A DNA stretch of 64,000 nucleotides from Taibaiella sp965229095 (GTDB taxonomy: Bacteria > Bacteroidota > Bacteroidia > Chitinophagales > Chitinophagaceae), in the NCBI GenBank assembly GCA_965229095.1, contig OZ245855.1:1426001-1490000 (forward strand). The letters are read 5' to 3'. The stretch's first letter is position 1, and each line of letters opens with the position of its first letter. Below the pieces are notes generated by a model. The model was not told the origin of the DNA. It ran no database searches and saw only the letters and a list, made by a program, of their open reading frames with translations. Shown here piece after piece: positions 15,714 to 24,980 of this stretch. The position numbers and the translations under genes were made by a program.

Positions 15714-16976
15714 TTATTTCTTACCCAAAAAGACGGGCATAATGCTCAGCAGGAAACCGGAACCGATAAGGATGCAGAAGGATTTGATGATGCCTTTCCA
15801 TCCGCTGTCCCTCAGGATCACTTCGTTTACGCCTTCAAGGCTCCAATGCAACGGAGAGAGCAGGGCTACTTTACGCATGGTTTCCGGCAGTATTTCTACG
15901 GGTACCCATACTCCCCCTATTGCCGAAAAAAGCACGACCGATATAGCGCCGAATGGCATAGCCTGGTTGGCCGTTTTGAAAATACTGCCTATAAAATAGC
16001 CATAGTTCACTGCAGCAAAGGAAATGGCGAAGGCAATAGGCAGTAAAGCCAGGGCATGGTTGCCCAGGTTGAGCTTTGGCAAACCGAAAAAAGGCAGTAT
16101 ATAAATGCCCACCAATATCATGACAAAAAACTGCAGCATACAGACCATAATATTGAACACGATCTTGCCCAGCCCTACCCTTTTGGTTGCAGTTGGAATT
16201 AGCTGAATACGCAACGCACTGCCCTCATCCCTTTCCCTGATCATATTCCCCGAAATGGGTACTACGATAAGGAACATACCAAAAATGGCCCAGGCAGGCA
16301 CATTATGCTGCGTGGAGTTCATGGAAGGGCTGATCTGTATGCCGTTGTCCAGGCTTTTCTCACTTACCGCCAGCACATTCATGGCATTCATATCGATATG
16401 CGCTTCCCGCTCGGAGCCATTTATTTTGCTCATACGCTGCAGCAGTATTTCGGTCTTTACCTGGGTAATGTATTGATTGAGGGCAAAGTTGAGCGAAGCC
16501 CGGAAAGAGGGTTTTACAACTGGATCAAAGAGCAGTTGGATCACGGAATTACTGCTGTCGCTGCCTTGGGGCAGGGAGGCCGTAATGCCTATTGCCGTAG
16601 CCATTTCATTGGCAAGTTTATTGGAAGTACTGATAAGTGCAGTAGTTGCATTCTCAGGGATAACGATACCCATCTGGTACTGGCCGTCTCTGAGGCTGGT
16701 TTTGAGCATTTCTTCGTTTACAGCTTTTCCATCAAAATTGCTTATAACAACAAAACTCTTGTTCTTCCTTAGGCCTTCGATGATCTTACTCCCGACTGAG
16801 CCTTTGTCCTTATTGGCAACCAGTATTTCAAATTTCATTTCCTGGTAATCCCTGTAAGGAGCATCTTGTACCAGGGCCATTACAATGATAAGCGCAGCAG
16901 GCATGATCAGCAGGAGGAGCAATCCACCCGGATCACGCAGCAATAATAAAAGTTCTTTACGTATGGTTGCAAACAC
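15714..16976 (-). CDS. ABC-2 type transporter permease
   Basis: The protein has 420 residues in the NatB/YhaP-like arrangement: one N-terminal helix (MFATIRKELLLLLRDPGGLL then LLIMPAALIIVMALV), a long extracytoplasmic domain (about 45-230), then five helices at the C-terminus (WAIFGMFLIVVPISGNMI, MVCMLQFFVMILVGIYIL, ALLPIAFAISFAAVNYGYFI, PFGAISVVLFSAIGGVWVPV, IKSFCILIGSGFLLSIMPV). The motif RDEGSALRIQLIPT is typical of the coupling region. Such permeases usually sit beside their ATPase and a sister permease, but none is adjacent here. Substrate unknown. It is followed by the AT-rich gap and preceded by the terminator of the M16 operon, so it is transcribed alone. Confidence 0.88.
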   Translation of the reverse strand: MFATIRKELLLLLRDPGGLLLLLIMPAALIIVMALVQDAPYRDYQEMKFEILVANKDKGSVGSKIIEGLRKNKSFVVISNFDGKAVNEEMLKTSLRDGQYQMGIVIPENATTALISTSNKLANEMATAIGITASLPQGSDSSNSVIQLLFDPVVKPSFRASLNFALNQYITQVKTEILLQRMSKINGSEREAHIDMNAMNVLAVSEKSLDNGIQISPSMNSTQHNVPAWAIFGMFLIVVPISGNMIRERDEGSALRIQLIPTATKRVGLGKIVFNIMVCMLQFFVMILVGIYILPFFGLPKLNLGNHALALLPIAFAISFAAVNYGYFIGSIFKTANQAMPFGAISVVLFSAIGGVWVPVEILPETMRKVALLSPLHWSLEGVNEVILRDSGWKGIIKSFCILIGSGFLLSIMPVFLGKK

Positions 16977-17030
16977 AATATTTCAATTATAGATGGGGAT
17001 AGCTACCGCCGTTTCATCTGTACAGGAAAC

Positions 17031-17064
17031 AAAAAAAGAGTGGCGGCAAAGATACCACCACTCT
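17031..17064 (-). terminator. Terminator of the M16 protease operon
   Basis: Arms 17037-17046 and 17055-17064 (10 bp, one mismatch), followed on the minus strand by a run of seven T (17037-17031 region). It lies 24 bases after the stop of the inactive M16 gene. Confidence 0.75.
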
Positions 17065-17088
17065 TTCAATATAGAATCAGGAAAATAC

Positions 17089-19143
17089 TTACCTGAAATC
17101 ATTTTCCTTAACGCCGCTGTTGGCCTTAGCCGACAATACGGTTACTTTTCTACCGCCAATCGCTTCTTCCAGGAATGGAATTTTGTATCCATTGCCACCT
17201 TTCACTTCCCTGTAGTCGGAGAGGTTTTTGATTTGCACTACAGCTTGGCCGTTACGGTCTTCGTTAACGATTTCCCTGATCAACAGGCCTGAAGCAGCAT
17301 CGTAGAACTGCACTGTTCTTTTACCGTTTTCCAGTTTTTCTACATTGTAAGCATCCTTGCCATCCAGTTTTTCCATACCGATCAATGTGTAAGAAATACC
17401 ATACTTAGTGGGGTGTAACAATACCTGCAGATCGGCCTCCGGTAAATATTCATCAGCAGCTTGCTTAGGCATGTTTTGCTTTTGCCCCTGAGCTTCCATA
17501 TAGCTGTTGTCGCCGTTGATAACCATTTTCTGTACTACTTTACCATCGGCAATCACGGTTTGCTTCATCTTATCGGGAGAAAGGGCAACCTGGTTGGCAG
17601 CATACTCTTGTCCACCTTCTACGACAGTCAAAGAAACACTCAGGTCTTTCAGGCCTTCCAGGGCTGCTTTACCGCCAATAGCGTTGATGTATTTTTCCAG
17701 TACCTGGTCCATACCAACGCCGTTGATCACTTTGGATTCGGTGATCTTCATAGGGTTACCATAGTTGTCGAAATATTTGATATCGCCAAATTTTTTCAGC
17801 TTGCCTACTTCCGTTTTATTACCCACAACAACTACGTGTGCATTGGTAGTAGTAAGATACTTCTGGGCAGTAGCCTGGATATCACTTACTGTAGTCGCGC
17901 TCAAGTTTTTCAGGTAATTCTTATAGTAATCTTTTGGCATATTGTAGCGCTCGATATTGATAGCATATTGTGCTATCGTCTGAGGGCTTTCCAGGCCAAG
18001 GGCGAAAACACCGCTGATGTAATTAACGGCGCCTTGCAATTCATCCTGCGTAAGCGGCGTAGAACGCAGCAGGTTCATTTCCTTCATCATCTCTACGATA
18101 GAGCTGTCGGTAACCTCGTTACGGCACTGTACATTTACATCTACATTACCCACGATATCGTCGGCACTGATAGAAGAATTGGAACCGTAAGTCCAGGCAT
18201 GGGTTTCTCTCAGGTTCCTGTCCAGGCGCTGGAAGCTGCCACCCAATACCTGGTTCAGGATACGGGCCTTAATAACATCAGGCGTACCGATCATTAAGTT
18301 GATGGGATAAGTGATGCTAACCACACTTTGCACTGCACCGTCGCGGGGTACGAAATCCACTTCTGTTGCCGCAGGCGCGGTAACAGCCGGGTAAGTTGAC
18401 TTAGACACTTCGCCTTTTTCCCATTTGCTAAAGTATTTATTGGCCATTTCTTTGGCTTTCGCCAGGTTGATATCCCCTACAATAGCCATATACGCTACGT
18501 TAGGACGGAAATACTTTTTATAATAAGCATTACAATCGGCCAGGGTAATGTTATTAATCGTTGCTTCGGTTGTTACTTCACCATAAGGGTGATTAGCGCC
18601 GTAATTCAGTACACTGGCTACATTGCTCATCATCGCATCAGGATCAGTCTTGCTGGCTTCCAGGCCCGACAGAGCTTGTTTTTTCAACCTGTCCAGGTCT
18701 TTTTGCTGGAAGTTGGCATTCATCAAAGCATCACTCATCAGTTCCAGCATCTGATCCTGGTACTTGGTAAGAGAACGGCCAAACATACTTTGGCTGCTGG
18801 CGCCGATATTGGCACTGATCATATCCGTCTCTTCGTCAAATTTATCTTTGTTCCGGCTTTTGGTACCGCTGGTAATCAACTCGCCCACCATAGAGTGCAT
18901 ACCGCTTTTGTTGCCTTCCGGCTCGGGGCGTACATCCAGTTGGATAGAATAAGTAACCGCGGGCAGTTTATGGTTTTCTACCACGAACACTTTCATCCCG
19001 TTGTCCAGGGTAAAGCTTTCGGCATCGCCCAGTTTGATTTCGGGAGCAGGACCCGCCTTAGGGCGAATGCTTCTGTCCAGCTTTTGTGCATGTACTGCTG
19101 TAAAAAGCGATAATGCGTATATAGAAAAGAGTATCTTTTTCAT
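17089..19143 (-). CDS. M16 family peptidase subunit without catalytic HxxEH, with extra C-terminal domain
   Basis: The protein has 684 residues and a signal peptide (MKKILFSIYALSLFTAVHAQ). It carries two M16 domains (about 40-260 and 265-470). At the place where active members have HxxEH this one reads GMHSMVGELITSGT (81-94), so the zinc site is missing. The second half keeps the substrate-binding region typical of the inactive partner (SGVFALGLESPQT). Residues about 480-684 form an added domain (INAIGGKAALEGLKDLSVSL ... KDAYNVEKLENGKRTVQFYD) resembling the LolA-like lipoprotein-carrier fold found in Bacteroidota envelope proteins. It follows the active subunit by 76 bases in the same direction, and together they should form a periplasmic M16B-type heterodimer. 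Confidence 0.88.
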   Translation of the reverse strand: MKKILFSIYALSLFTAVHAQKLDRSIRPKAGPAPEIKLGDAESFTLDNGMKVFVVENHKLPAVTYSIQLDVRPEPEGNKSGMHSMVGELITSGTKSRNKDKFDEETDMISANIGASSQSMFGRSLTKYQDQMLELMSDALMNANFQQKDLDRLKKQALSGLEASKTDPDAMMSNVASVLNYGANHPYGEVTTEATINNITLADCNAYYKKYFRPNVAYMAIVGDINLAKAKEMANKYFSKWEKGEVSKSTYPAVTAPAATEVDFVPRDGAVQSVVSITYPINLMIGTPDVIKARILNQVLGGSFQRLDRNLRETHAWTYGSNSSISADDIVGNVDVNVQCRNEVTDSSIVEMMKEMNLLRSTPLTQDELQGAVNYISGVFALGLESPQTIAQYAINIERYNMPKDYYKNYLKNLSATTVSDIQATAQKYLTTTNAHVVVVGNKTEVGKLKKFGDIKYFDNYGNPMKITESKVINGVGMDQVLEKYINAIGGKAALEGLKDLSVSLTVVEGGQEYAANQVALSPDKMKQTVIADGKVVQKMVINGDNSYMEAQGQKQNMPKQAADEYLPEADLQVLLHPTKYGISYTLIGMEKLDGKDAYNVEKLENGKRTVQFYDAASGLLIREIVNEDRNGQAVVQIKNLSDYREVKGGNGYKIPFLEEAIGGRKVTVLSAKANSGVKENDFR

Positions 19144-19219
19144 TGTAATTGATAATTTTTTTGAAAAACGGAAGGAACGATGGGTTCCCGGAATTTTTAT
19201 TTAAATCTGTTATGTAGTC

Positions 19220-20539
19220 TTATTGTCCCTGGGGAACATAATAAAGTACTACGCTGTTTTCTTTCGTCAAATATTTATTCGCTACTCTTTTCAAGTCCTC
19301 ACGGGTTACTTTCTGGTAACGCTCCAGCTCCGTATTGATGAGGTTGGTGTTGCGGAAGTAAGTATAGTTGGTAGCCAGGTTTTCTGCAATACCCGCAATA
19401 CGACCGTTCTGGGAAACAAAGCTGTTTTCGGCCTGGTTCTGCAACTTCTTAAATTCCTCTTCGCTGATCAGCTTATCTTTTACTTTTTCGATCTCTGATT
19501 TCATTGCTTTTTCCAGCTCGGACGGAGACACGCCCCTTGCAGCTATACCCAAAGTAATTACCATACCCGGATCTTCCAGCGGATAATTGAAAGCACCTAC
19601 CTGAACGGCTTTCTGGTCTTTATCTACGATCTGCTTTTGTAAACGGGAACTGGCGCCTTGCGACAAAAGCTGGTTCAGCATTTCAAGAGCATAAATATCA
19701 TCTGTTCCAGCCTTGGGACTATGGTAAGCCAGCACTACCATCGGCAATTGCACATTAGCATTGTATTTTATCCTTTTTTCTTTGGTTTGCTCTGGTTCTA
19801 CGACACTGGGACGGGGAATAGTTTTGGTGCTTTTTGGAATATCGCCAAAGTATTTGCTGATCCATTCTTTGGCCTGCTCGGGTTTGAAATCGCCTGCAAT
19901 AACCAATACGGCGTTGTCGGGTACGTAAAAGGTTTTATAGAAATCCATAAACTCGCTACCCTTAGCTTGGTCTATATATTGCTCTTTACCGATCGGGGTC
20001 CAGCTATAAGGATGTTTGGTATATGCATTTTCAAAGATCAGCGATTGCCACATACCGTAAGGGCTGTTGTCGTAACGCATTTTCTTTTCTTCCTTTACTA
20101 CCTTACGCTGGGTTTCGATCCCGGTGCTGTCGATTTTGGCATGCAGCATCCTTTCCGATTCCATCCACAGGCCCAGCTCCAGCTGATTGGAAGGCAATTC
20201 TTCAAAATAATAAGTCCTGTCCTGGGAAGTATTGGCGTTCAAAACGCCACCGTTATTCTGTACCAGCTTGGAGTATTCGCCGCGTTGTATATTTTCTGAA
20301 CCTTCGAAAAGCAGGTGTTCAAAAAAGTGAGCGAAACCTGTGCGTGCGGGATCTTCGTTTTTGGAACCCACATGGTACATTACAGATACCGACACAATAG
20401 GCACTGCATGATCTTCGTGCAGGATCACATGCAGCCCATTAGGCAGGTCGTACTCTGTGAATTTAATATTCCCTCCCTGGGCCCGGAGCGTGCATACCCC
20501 TGCTGCAAGAAGAACAGAACTTAAAATAAAACGTTTCAT
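19220..20539 (-). CDS. M16 family zinc peptidase, catalytic subunit
   Basis: The protein has 439 residues and a signal peptide (MKRFILSSVLLAAGVCTLRA). The inverted zinc motif is intact: GFAHFFEHLLFEGS with His71, Glu74 and His75. The downstream zinc-ligand Glu lies in KVVKEEKKMRYDN near residue 150. The second M16 half follows (VVLAYHSPKAGTDDIYALEM, LGIAARGVSPSELEKAM). It should act in the periplasm on peptides or small proteins, paired with the inactive subunit encoded just downstream. The minus-strand sequence TATCTTTG (20576-20569), 30 bases before the ATG, matches the -7 element; no -33 was found. Confidence 0.93.
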   Translation of the reverse strand: MKRFILSSVLLAAGVCTLRAQGGNIKFTEYDLPNGLHVILHEDHAVPIVSVSVMYHVGSKNEDPARTGFAHFFEHLLFEGSENIQRGEYSKLVQNNGGVLNANTSQDRTYYFEELPSNQLELGLWMESERMLHAKIDSTGIETQRKVVKEEKKMRYDNSPYGMWQSLIFENAYTKHPYSWTPIGKEQYIDQAKGSEFMDFYKTFYVPDNAVLVIAGDFKPEQAKEWISKYFGDIPKSTKTIPRPSVVEPEQTKEKRIKYNANVQLPMVVLAYHSPKAGTDDIYALEMLNQLLSQGASSRLQKQIVDKDQKAVQVGAFNYPLEDPGMVITLGIAARGVSPSELEKAMKSEIEKVKDKLISEEEFKKLQNQAENSFVSQNGRIAGIAENLATNYTYFRNTNLINTELERYQKVTREDLKRVANKYLTKENSVVLYYVPQGQ

Positions 20540-20680
20540 GAAAAATTGATTTTTTTAATTAATTGTCGCAAAGATAATAGAATAAGGAAATCCTGCTTCA
20601 CACTTTTAGGGGGATATAAACCCGGCAAAGCAATAATTCACAGTAATTAACGTAGAAGCTCCCGGAAACGTATGCCATAA

Positions 20681-20716
20681 AAAAGGACGCTATTCTCCGT
20701 ATAGAAAATAGCATCC
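20681..20716 (-). terminator. Terminator of the 47-residue lipoprotein gene
   Basis: Arms 20685-20694 and 20707-20716 (one mismatch), with T6 following on the minus strand (20684-20679). Confidence 0.65.
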
Positions 20717-20741
20717 GAAATAGGTACTGAATTAAAGGTTA

Positions 20742-20885
20742 TTATTTCAGGGAAAGCAATGATACGAACGACTGGATACGTTCAGGGCATCCGTATTTAT
20801 TGCGGGAAGAAGCGCAGGACTGCATCATCATACATAACAGGGCACCTAATATGGCCGCGCTCCAGAATTTGTTCATTTTTTTCAT
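20742..20885 (-). CDS. Very small lipoprotein (47 residues)
   Basis: The longer open frame reaching back to 21227 overlaps mpl and is not coherent; the credible start is MKKMNKFWSAAILGALLCMM at 20885, or the ATG three codons on (20876). The signal ends in QSC (Cys24), a lipobox-like site. The mature peptide is only CASSRNKYGCPERIQSF plus a short tail. Small lipoproteins with a GCP motif are common in Chitinophagaceae-like genomes, with unknown role (family knowledge from memory). It has its own terminator and diverges from mpl. Confidence 0.62.
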   Translation of the reverse strand: MKKMNKFWSAAILGALLCMMMQSCASSRNKYGCPERIQSFVSLLSLK

Positions 20886-21000
20886 TTCCAGAATTATTTT
20901 ATTTAAAATAGTTGTTGCTACTTTGCTGCAATGATAAATAAAAATCCCGTTTAAATAAACGGTTATTATTTTTGCAACGAAATTAATACAAAAATTAATA

Positions 21001-22344
21001 ATGTACATACATTTTATTGCTGTGGGCGGTGCCATTATGCACCAATTGGCCATAGCCCTGCATAAGAAAGGATATACCGTAACCGGAAGCGATGATGAAA
21101 TAACGGATCCGGCCCGCAGCAATCTCGCCCGCCAAGGGCTTCTACCCCAGTCTTTTGGCTGGTTCCCGGAGAAAATAACCGCTAACCTGGATGCCATTAT
21201 CCTGGGTATGCATGCCAAAGAAGACAACCCGGAATTGAAAAAAGCAAGGGAAATGGGCCTGCCGGTTTACTCATTTCCCGAGTATATGTACGAAGCTTCC
21301 AAAGATAAAAAACGGGTGGTAGTGGCCGGAAGCCATGGCAAAACGACGACCACTTCCATGATCATGCACGTGCTCCGGGACCAGAACAAGGATTTCGATT
21401 ATCTCGTTGGTGCCAAAGTGGAAGGTTTCGACCTGTCGGTAAAAATATCCGATGCCCCCGTCATTATCCTGGAAGGAGACGAATACCCGGCTTCGGTTAT
21501 CGAAAAGCGCCCCAAAATACATTTTTACCATCCGCAGGTATCGGTACTTACCGGTATTGCCTGGGACCATGTCAATGTATTTCCTACCTATGATTTTTAC
21601 AAAGAGCAATTCGCCATTTACCTCAGAGATATGCAGCCGGGTTGTACATTGATCTATAATGCGGAAGATAAGGAAGTAGTATCGCTGGTGGCCAAAGAGG
21701 CCGGGCACCTGAAACAAATGCCTTACGTGACGCCGGCATTTAAAATATCGGACAATGCTGTGGTGCTGAATACATCTGAAGGGAAAGTCAGCCTGCAGAT
21801 ATTCGGCAGCCATAACCTGCAAAATATGGAAGCCGCACGCAAAGTATGCAATACCCTGGATATAAGCGATGCAGATTTTTACAAATCCATAGCCTCGTTT
21901 ACCGGTGCGGCCCGGAGGCTCGAAAAGATCGGCGAAAGGGAAAACTTTATCGCTTACCGCGATTTTGCCCATGCCCCCTCCAAACTCAAAGCTACACTGA
22001 GCGCTGTAAGGGAGCGCTATCCCGACCACAAGCTTATTGCCTGCTTCGAATTGCATACCTTCAGCAGCCTGAACGAAAAATTCCTGACGGAATATGCCCA
22101 TACGATGGACCCCGCCGACCAGGCCGCCGTTTTTTTCAGCGGCCATGCCCTGGCGTTAAAGGGCCTGCCGCCGCTTGATGCCACGGCCGTAAAAGCCCAT
22201 TTTCAAAACGACAGCCTGGCTATTTTTGAAAAAAGCGAAGCCTTACAGCAATGGATACAAGATGCGATCAATAGCGCCGACCGCCCGGTATGCCTGCTGT
22301 TGATGAGCTCGGGTACTTTTGAAGGTATGGACTTCAATTTTTAG
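21001..22344 (+). CDS. mpl: UDP-N-acetylmuramate:L-Ala-gamma-D-Glu-meso-DAP ligase-like Mur ligase
   Basis: This 447-residue Mur ligase family protein has an N-terminal UDP-MurNAc domain (HFIAVGGAIMHQLAIALHKK), the ATP loop VVVAGSHGKTTTTSMI near residue 107, EGDEYPASVIEKRP in the central domain and the C-terminal domain from FTGAARRLEKIGE. The GSHGKTTTT loop and overall length fit Mpl, which reattaches recycled murein tripeptide to UDP-MurNAc, better than MurC. TATTTTTG (20967-20974) is a matching -7 element 26 bases before the ATG. accC follows 47 bases later. Confidence 0.85.
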   Translation: MYIHFIAVGGAIMHQLAIALHKKGYTVTGSDDEITDPARSNLARQGLLPQSFGWFPEKITANLDAIILGMHAKEDNPELKKAREMGLPVYSFPEYMYEASKDKKRVVVAGSHGKTTTTSMIMHVLRDQNKDFDYLVGAKVEGFDLSVKISDAPVIILEGDEYPASVIEKRPKIHFYHPQVSVLTGIAWDHVNVFPTYDFYKEQFAIYLRDMQPGCTLIYNAEDKEVVSLVAKEAGHLKQMPYVTPAFKISDNAVVLNTSEGKVSLQIFGSHNLQNMEAARKVCNTLDISDADFYKSIASFTGAARRLEKIGERENFIAYRDFAHAPSKLKATLSAVRERYPDHKLIACFELHTFSSLNEKFLTEYAHTMDPADQAAVFFSGHALALKGLPPLDATAVKAHFQNDSLAIFEKSEALQQWIQDAINSADRPVCLLLMSSGTFEGMDFNF

Positions 22345-22391
22345 TTTGTGGACAACGATCAAATATTAATCCTTACAATTACAGAACATAA

Positions 22392-23870
22392 ATGAATAAA
22401 ATCTTAGTCGCCAATCGTGGCGAAATTGCCCTCAGGGTAATGCGCTCAGCCAAAGAGATGGGTATTAAAACACTGGCTGTATTTTCCGAAGCCGATCGTA
22501 ACATGCCTTTCGTGGCGTATGCCGATGAGGCAGTATGTATAGGTCCGGCGCCATCGGCCCAGTCTTATTTGCGTGCCGATAAAATTATCGAAGTAGCCAA
22601 AGCTTTTGGCGCCGATGCCATCCACCCGGGTTATGGTTTCTTGAGTGAGAATGCCGCTTTTTCCAAATCAGTAACCGATGCCGGTCTTATTTTCATTGGC
22701 CCTTCGGCTCATTCTATCGAAGTAATGGGCAGCAAAATTGCCGCCAAGCAAGCGGCGCAGAAGTTTGGCGTGCCTATGGTGCCCGGTACCGATAAGCCAT
22801 TGCAAAGCTATGAGGAAGCTAAAGAGATTGCCGAAAAAGTAGGTTACCCTATCCTGATCAAAGCCTCGGCCGGTGGCGGTGGCAAAGGGATGCGCGTGGT
22901 AAACGGCAGCGAAGAACTGGAAGAGCAGATGCGCATGGCAAAGAGCGAAGCCTTGAATGCATTCAGCAACGATGATGTGTTTATCGAGAAGTACGTAGGT
23001 TCTCCAAAGCATATAGAAATACAATTGATGGGCGATCAACATGGCAATTACGTCTATCTGTTCGAAAGAGAATGCTCGATACAACGCCGCCACCAGAAGC
23101 TGATCGAAGAAGCACCCTCCTCCTGCCTTACACCGGATATCCGCAAGGCGATGGGCGAATGTGCTGTGAACGTAGCCAGGGCTTGTACCTATTACGGCGC
23201 TGGTACGGTGGAATTCCTGGTAGACGAAGCCCTCAATTTTTACTTCCTGGAAATGAATACCCGCCTCCAGGTAGAGCACTGCGTTACCGAAATGATCACC
23301 GGCATAGACTTGGTAAAGGAACAGATCCGGGTAGCACGGGGCGAAAAGCTTTCCTTCGGCCAGGAAGACCTGCAGATCAACGGCCACTCGATCGAATTAA
23401 GGGTATGCGCCGAAGATCCTACCGATAATTTTATGCCCGATACCGGCAAACTGAATATCTATATAAGGCCGCAGGGGCCCGGCGTGCGGGTGGATGATGG
23501 CTACGAGCAAGGTATGGATATTCCCATATTTTACGATCCCATGATCGCCAAGCTGGTGGTTTGGGGTAAAGACCGTAATGAGGCCATAGACAGGCTATGC
23601 CGCGCCGTAGACGAATATAAGATACAGGGTATCCAGACTACCCTGGCTTTTGGCAAATGGGCCGTACGCCAGCCGGCTTTTGTAGCAGGAAAATTTGACA
23701 CCAATTTCATTGCGCAGTATTTCAAGCCGGAATACCTCTTGCATGAAAGTGAAGAAGAGGCGGCTATAGCAGCGGCTTTGGCCGGAATTTTGTGGGAAAA
23801 GGAAAAGAAAGAGACCCTGCCCCCTAATGTATCCGGTAAGGTTTCCCAATGGAAAATGCAACGGAGTTAG
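22392..23870 (+). CDS. accC: Acetyl-CoA carboxylase, biotin carboxylase subunit
   Basis: The protein has 492 residues. It carboxylates biotin on the carrier protein using ATP and bicarbonate. Visible are the N-terminal KILVANRGEIALRVMRSAKE, the ATP-grasp glycine loop ASAGGGGKGMRVV, KHIEIQLMGDQHGN, ECSIQRRHQKLIEEAP, and the catalytic-site LEMNTRLQVEHCVTE. A C-terminal extension of about 40 residues beyond the usual 447-450 is seen. accB is not adjacent, so this could also serve as the biotin carboxylase of another acyl-CoA carboxylase. A terminator follows. Confidence 0.93.
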   Translation: MNKILVANRGEIALRVMRSAKEMGIKTLAVFSEADRNMPFVAYADEAVCIGPAPSAQSYLRADKIIEVAKAFGADAIHPGYGFLSENAAFSKSVTDAGLIFIGPSAHSIEVMGSKIAAKQAAQKFGVPMVPGTDKPLQSYEEAKEIAEKVGYPILIKASAGGGGKGMRVVNGSEELEEQMRMAKSEALNAFSNDDVFIEKYVGSPKHIEIQLMGDQHGNYVYLFERECSIQRRHQKLIEEAPSSCLTPDIRKAMGECAVNVARACTYYGAGTVEFLVDEALNFYFLEMNTRLQVEHCVTEMITGIDLVKEQIRVARGEKLSFGQEDLQINGHSIELRVCAEDPTDNFMPDTGKLNIYIRPQGPGVRVDDGYEQGMDIPIFYDPMIAKLVVWGKDRNEAIDRLCRAVDEYKIQGIQTTLAFGKWAVRQPAFVAGKFDTNFIAQYFKPEYLLHESEEEAAIAAALAGILWEKEKKETLPPNVSGKVSQWKMQRS

Positions 23871-23890
23871 CCCCCGGAGCAAGTATATAA

Positions 23891-23925
23891 AATGCGGTCC
23901 CTGTACATCCGGACCGCATTTTTAT
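23891..23925 (+). terminator. Terminator after accC
   Basis: Perfect 10-bp arms AATGCGGTCC / GGACCGCATT (23891-23900, 23911-23920), 10-base loop, then TTT. Confidence 0.75.
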
Positions 23926-24027
23926 GTGTAGACTTAACTTAAATTAAATTTCAGATTGCTGGGCAAATACACTAGTTTTATAGTAAGTGCTGCAACATGT
24001 CAGCGATTGTCCTTTAAATTACCCCCT

Positions 24028-24906
24028 ATGAATACCGAAGACGATAACATTAACCGGGAAGCAAATGATGAGCCCGAAAAGTTCAGCGACGACCCGGAAG
24101 AGCAATTGAGGATCGAAAATGAATTGCTGCGCCTGCAATTACAAGCAGAAACGGGGGCAGATATACAACAACTGGAAGACGTATCTCCCGAAGTGGAAAA
24201 TGCCTTTCTGAACAACATCCTGGCCTTTGAACGGCAACTGGACAGCATAGAAGAAGTAAGCATTTACAAGATATTGGGAGAGCCCAAGGATTTTAAAGCC
24301 GAAGATACGTTGGACGAAGAACAGATCGTACAGGAACTGGAACGGCTCGAAACCTTTATGAGGGAAAGAAATATTGAAGTAGACTATGGCACCGAATATC
24401 CAGCCCGACTTAAATACAAATTCATTACCGAAGAGCTTTTTCTGCACGAAACACAGCAGTTCGATATTCCCGAAATGGTGAACCATTTCATTTACGAAGA
24501 GTTCCACCCTAACCACCGGCTTTCCATCGAAGGCATTACAGAGGAGTTCCTCGATATGTGGCTGGCAAAAAAAATAGATGAGGGCAGCTATGTATTCGGC
24601 AATGAATTTATTTCGAAAAACGATACTATCTTTTCCCGGGAGCAATTCTTTGGCCTCATCAATAACATATTTGACGCTTACCTATCCTTTGACCAGGGAA
24701 GCTACACGATTGAAAACATCGCTTACGATGAAATGAATGATGCCAACCTTAAGGGCCTGGGGCATTCGGAAGGCACTATCCGCTACAAGGCTACACTTGA
24801 AAGCAGGGAAGTACAAGACATCGAAGCGCCATTTAAGCTCTACCTTACCTGGGTCAATGGTTATTGGGAGATCGTGAATGTGGTAATGCCCGGACTTGAA
24901 CTATAA
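24028..24906 (+). CDS. Acidic cytoplasmic protein of unknown function
   Basis: The start is placed at ATG 24028 (MNTEDDNINREANDE): an upstream ATG at 23956 would add 24 unlikely residues overlapping the terminator region. The product has 292 residues, is rich in Glu and Asp, and has a predicted coiled coil near residues 24-50 (EEQLRIENELLRLQLQAETG). The middle is helical; the C-terminal part (YLSFDQGSYTIENIAYDEMN ... LYLTWVNGYWEIVNVV) looks like an NTF2/SnoaL-like alpha-beta fold (inference). No signal peptide or membrane segment. It is followed by a hairpin and proC. Confidence 0.72.
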   Translation: MNTEDDNINREANDEPEKFSDDPEEQLRIENELLRLQLQAETGADIQQLEDVSPEVENAFLNNILAFERQLDSIEEVSIYKILGEPKDFKAEDTLDEEQIVQELERLETFMRERNIEVDYGTEYPARLKYKFITEELFLHETQQFDIPEMVNHFIYEEFHPNHRLSIEGITEEFLDMWLAKKIDEGSYVFGNEFISKNDTIFSREQFFGLINNIFDAYLSFDQGSYTIENIAYDEMNDANLKGLGHSEGTIRYKATLESREVQDIEAPFKLYLTWVNGYWEIVNVVMPGLEL

Positions 24907-24920
24907 CCTCTCAAACCCAT

Positions 24921-24955
24921 TAACCCTATAAAGGTTTAAAACCCTTATAGGGTTA
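24921..24955 (+). terminator. Hairpin between the hypothetical gene and proC
   Basis: TAACCCTATA (24921-24930) and TATAGGGTTA (24946-24955), perfect 10-bp arms with a 15-base loop that can pair further. No T-tract, so the terminator role is moderate. Confidence 0.5.
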
Positions 24956-24980
24956 GATATTCACATTTTATCACCTCCAT

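Noticed and set aside
20742..21227. 161-codon minus-strand frame
   Set aside because: The upstream two thirds are antisense to mpl; only the last 47 codons form a credible lipoprotein.
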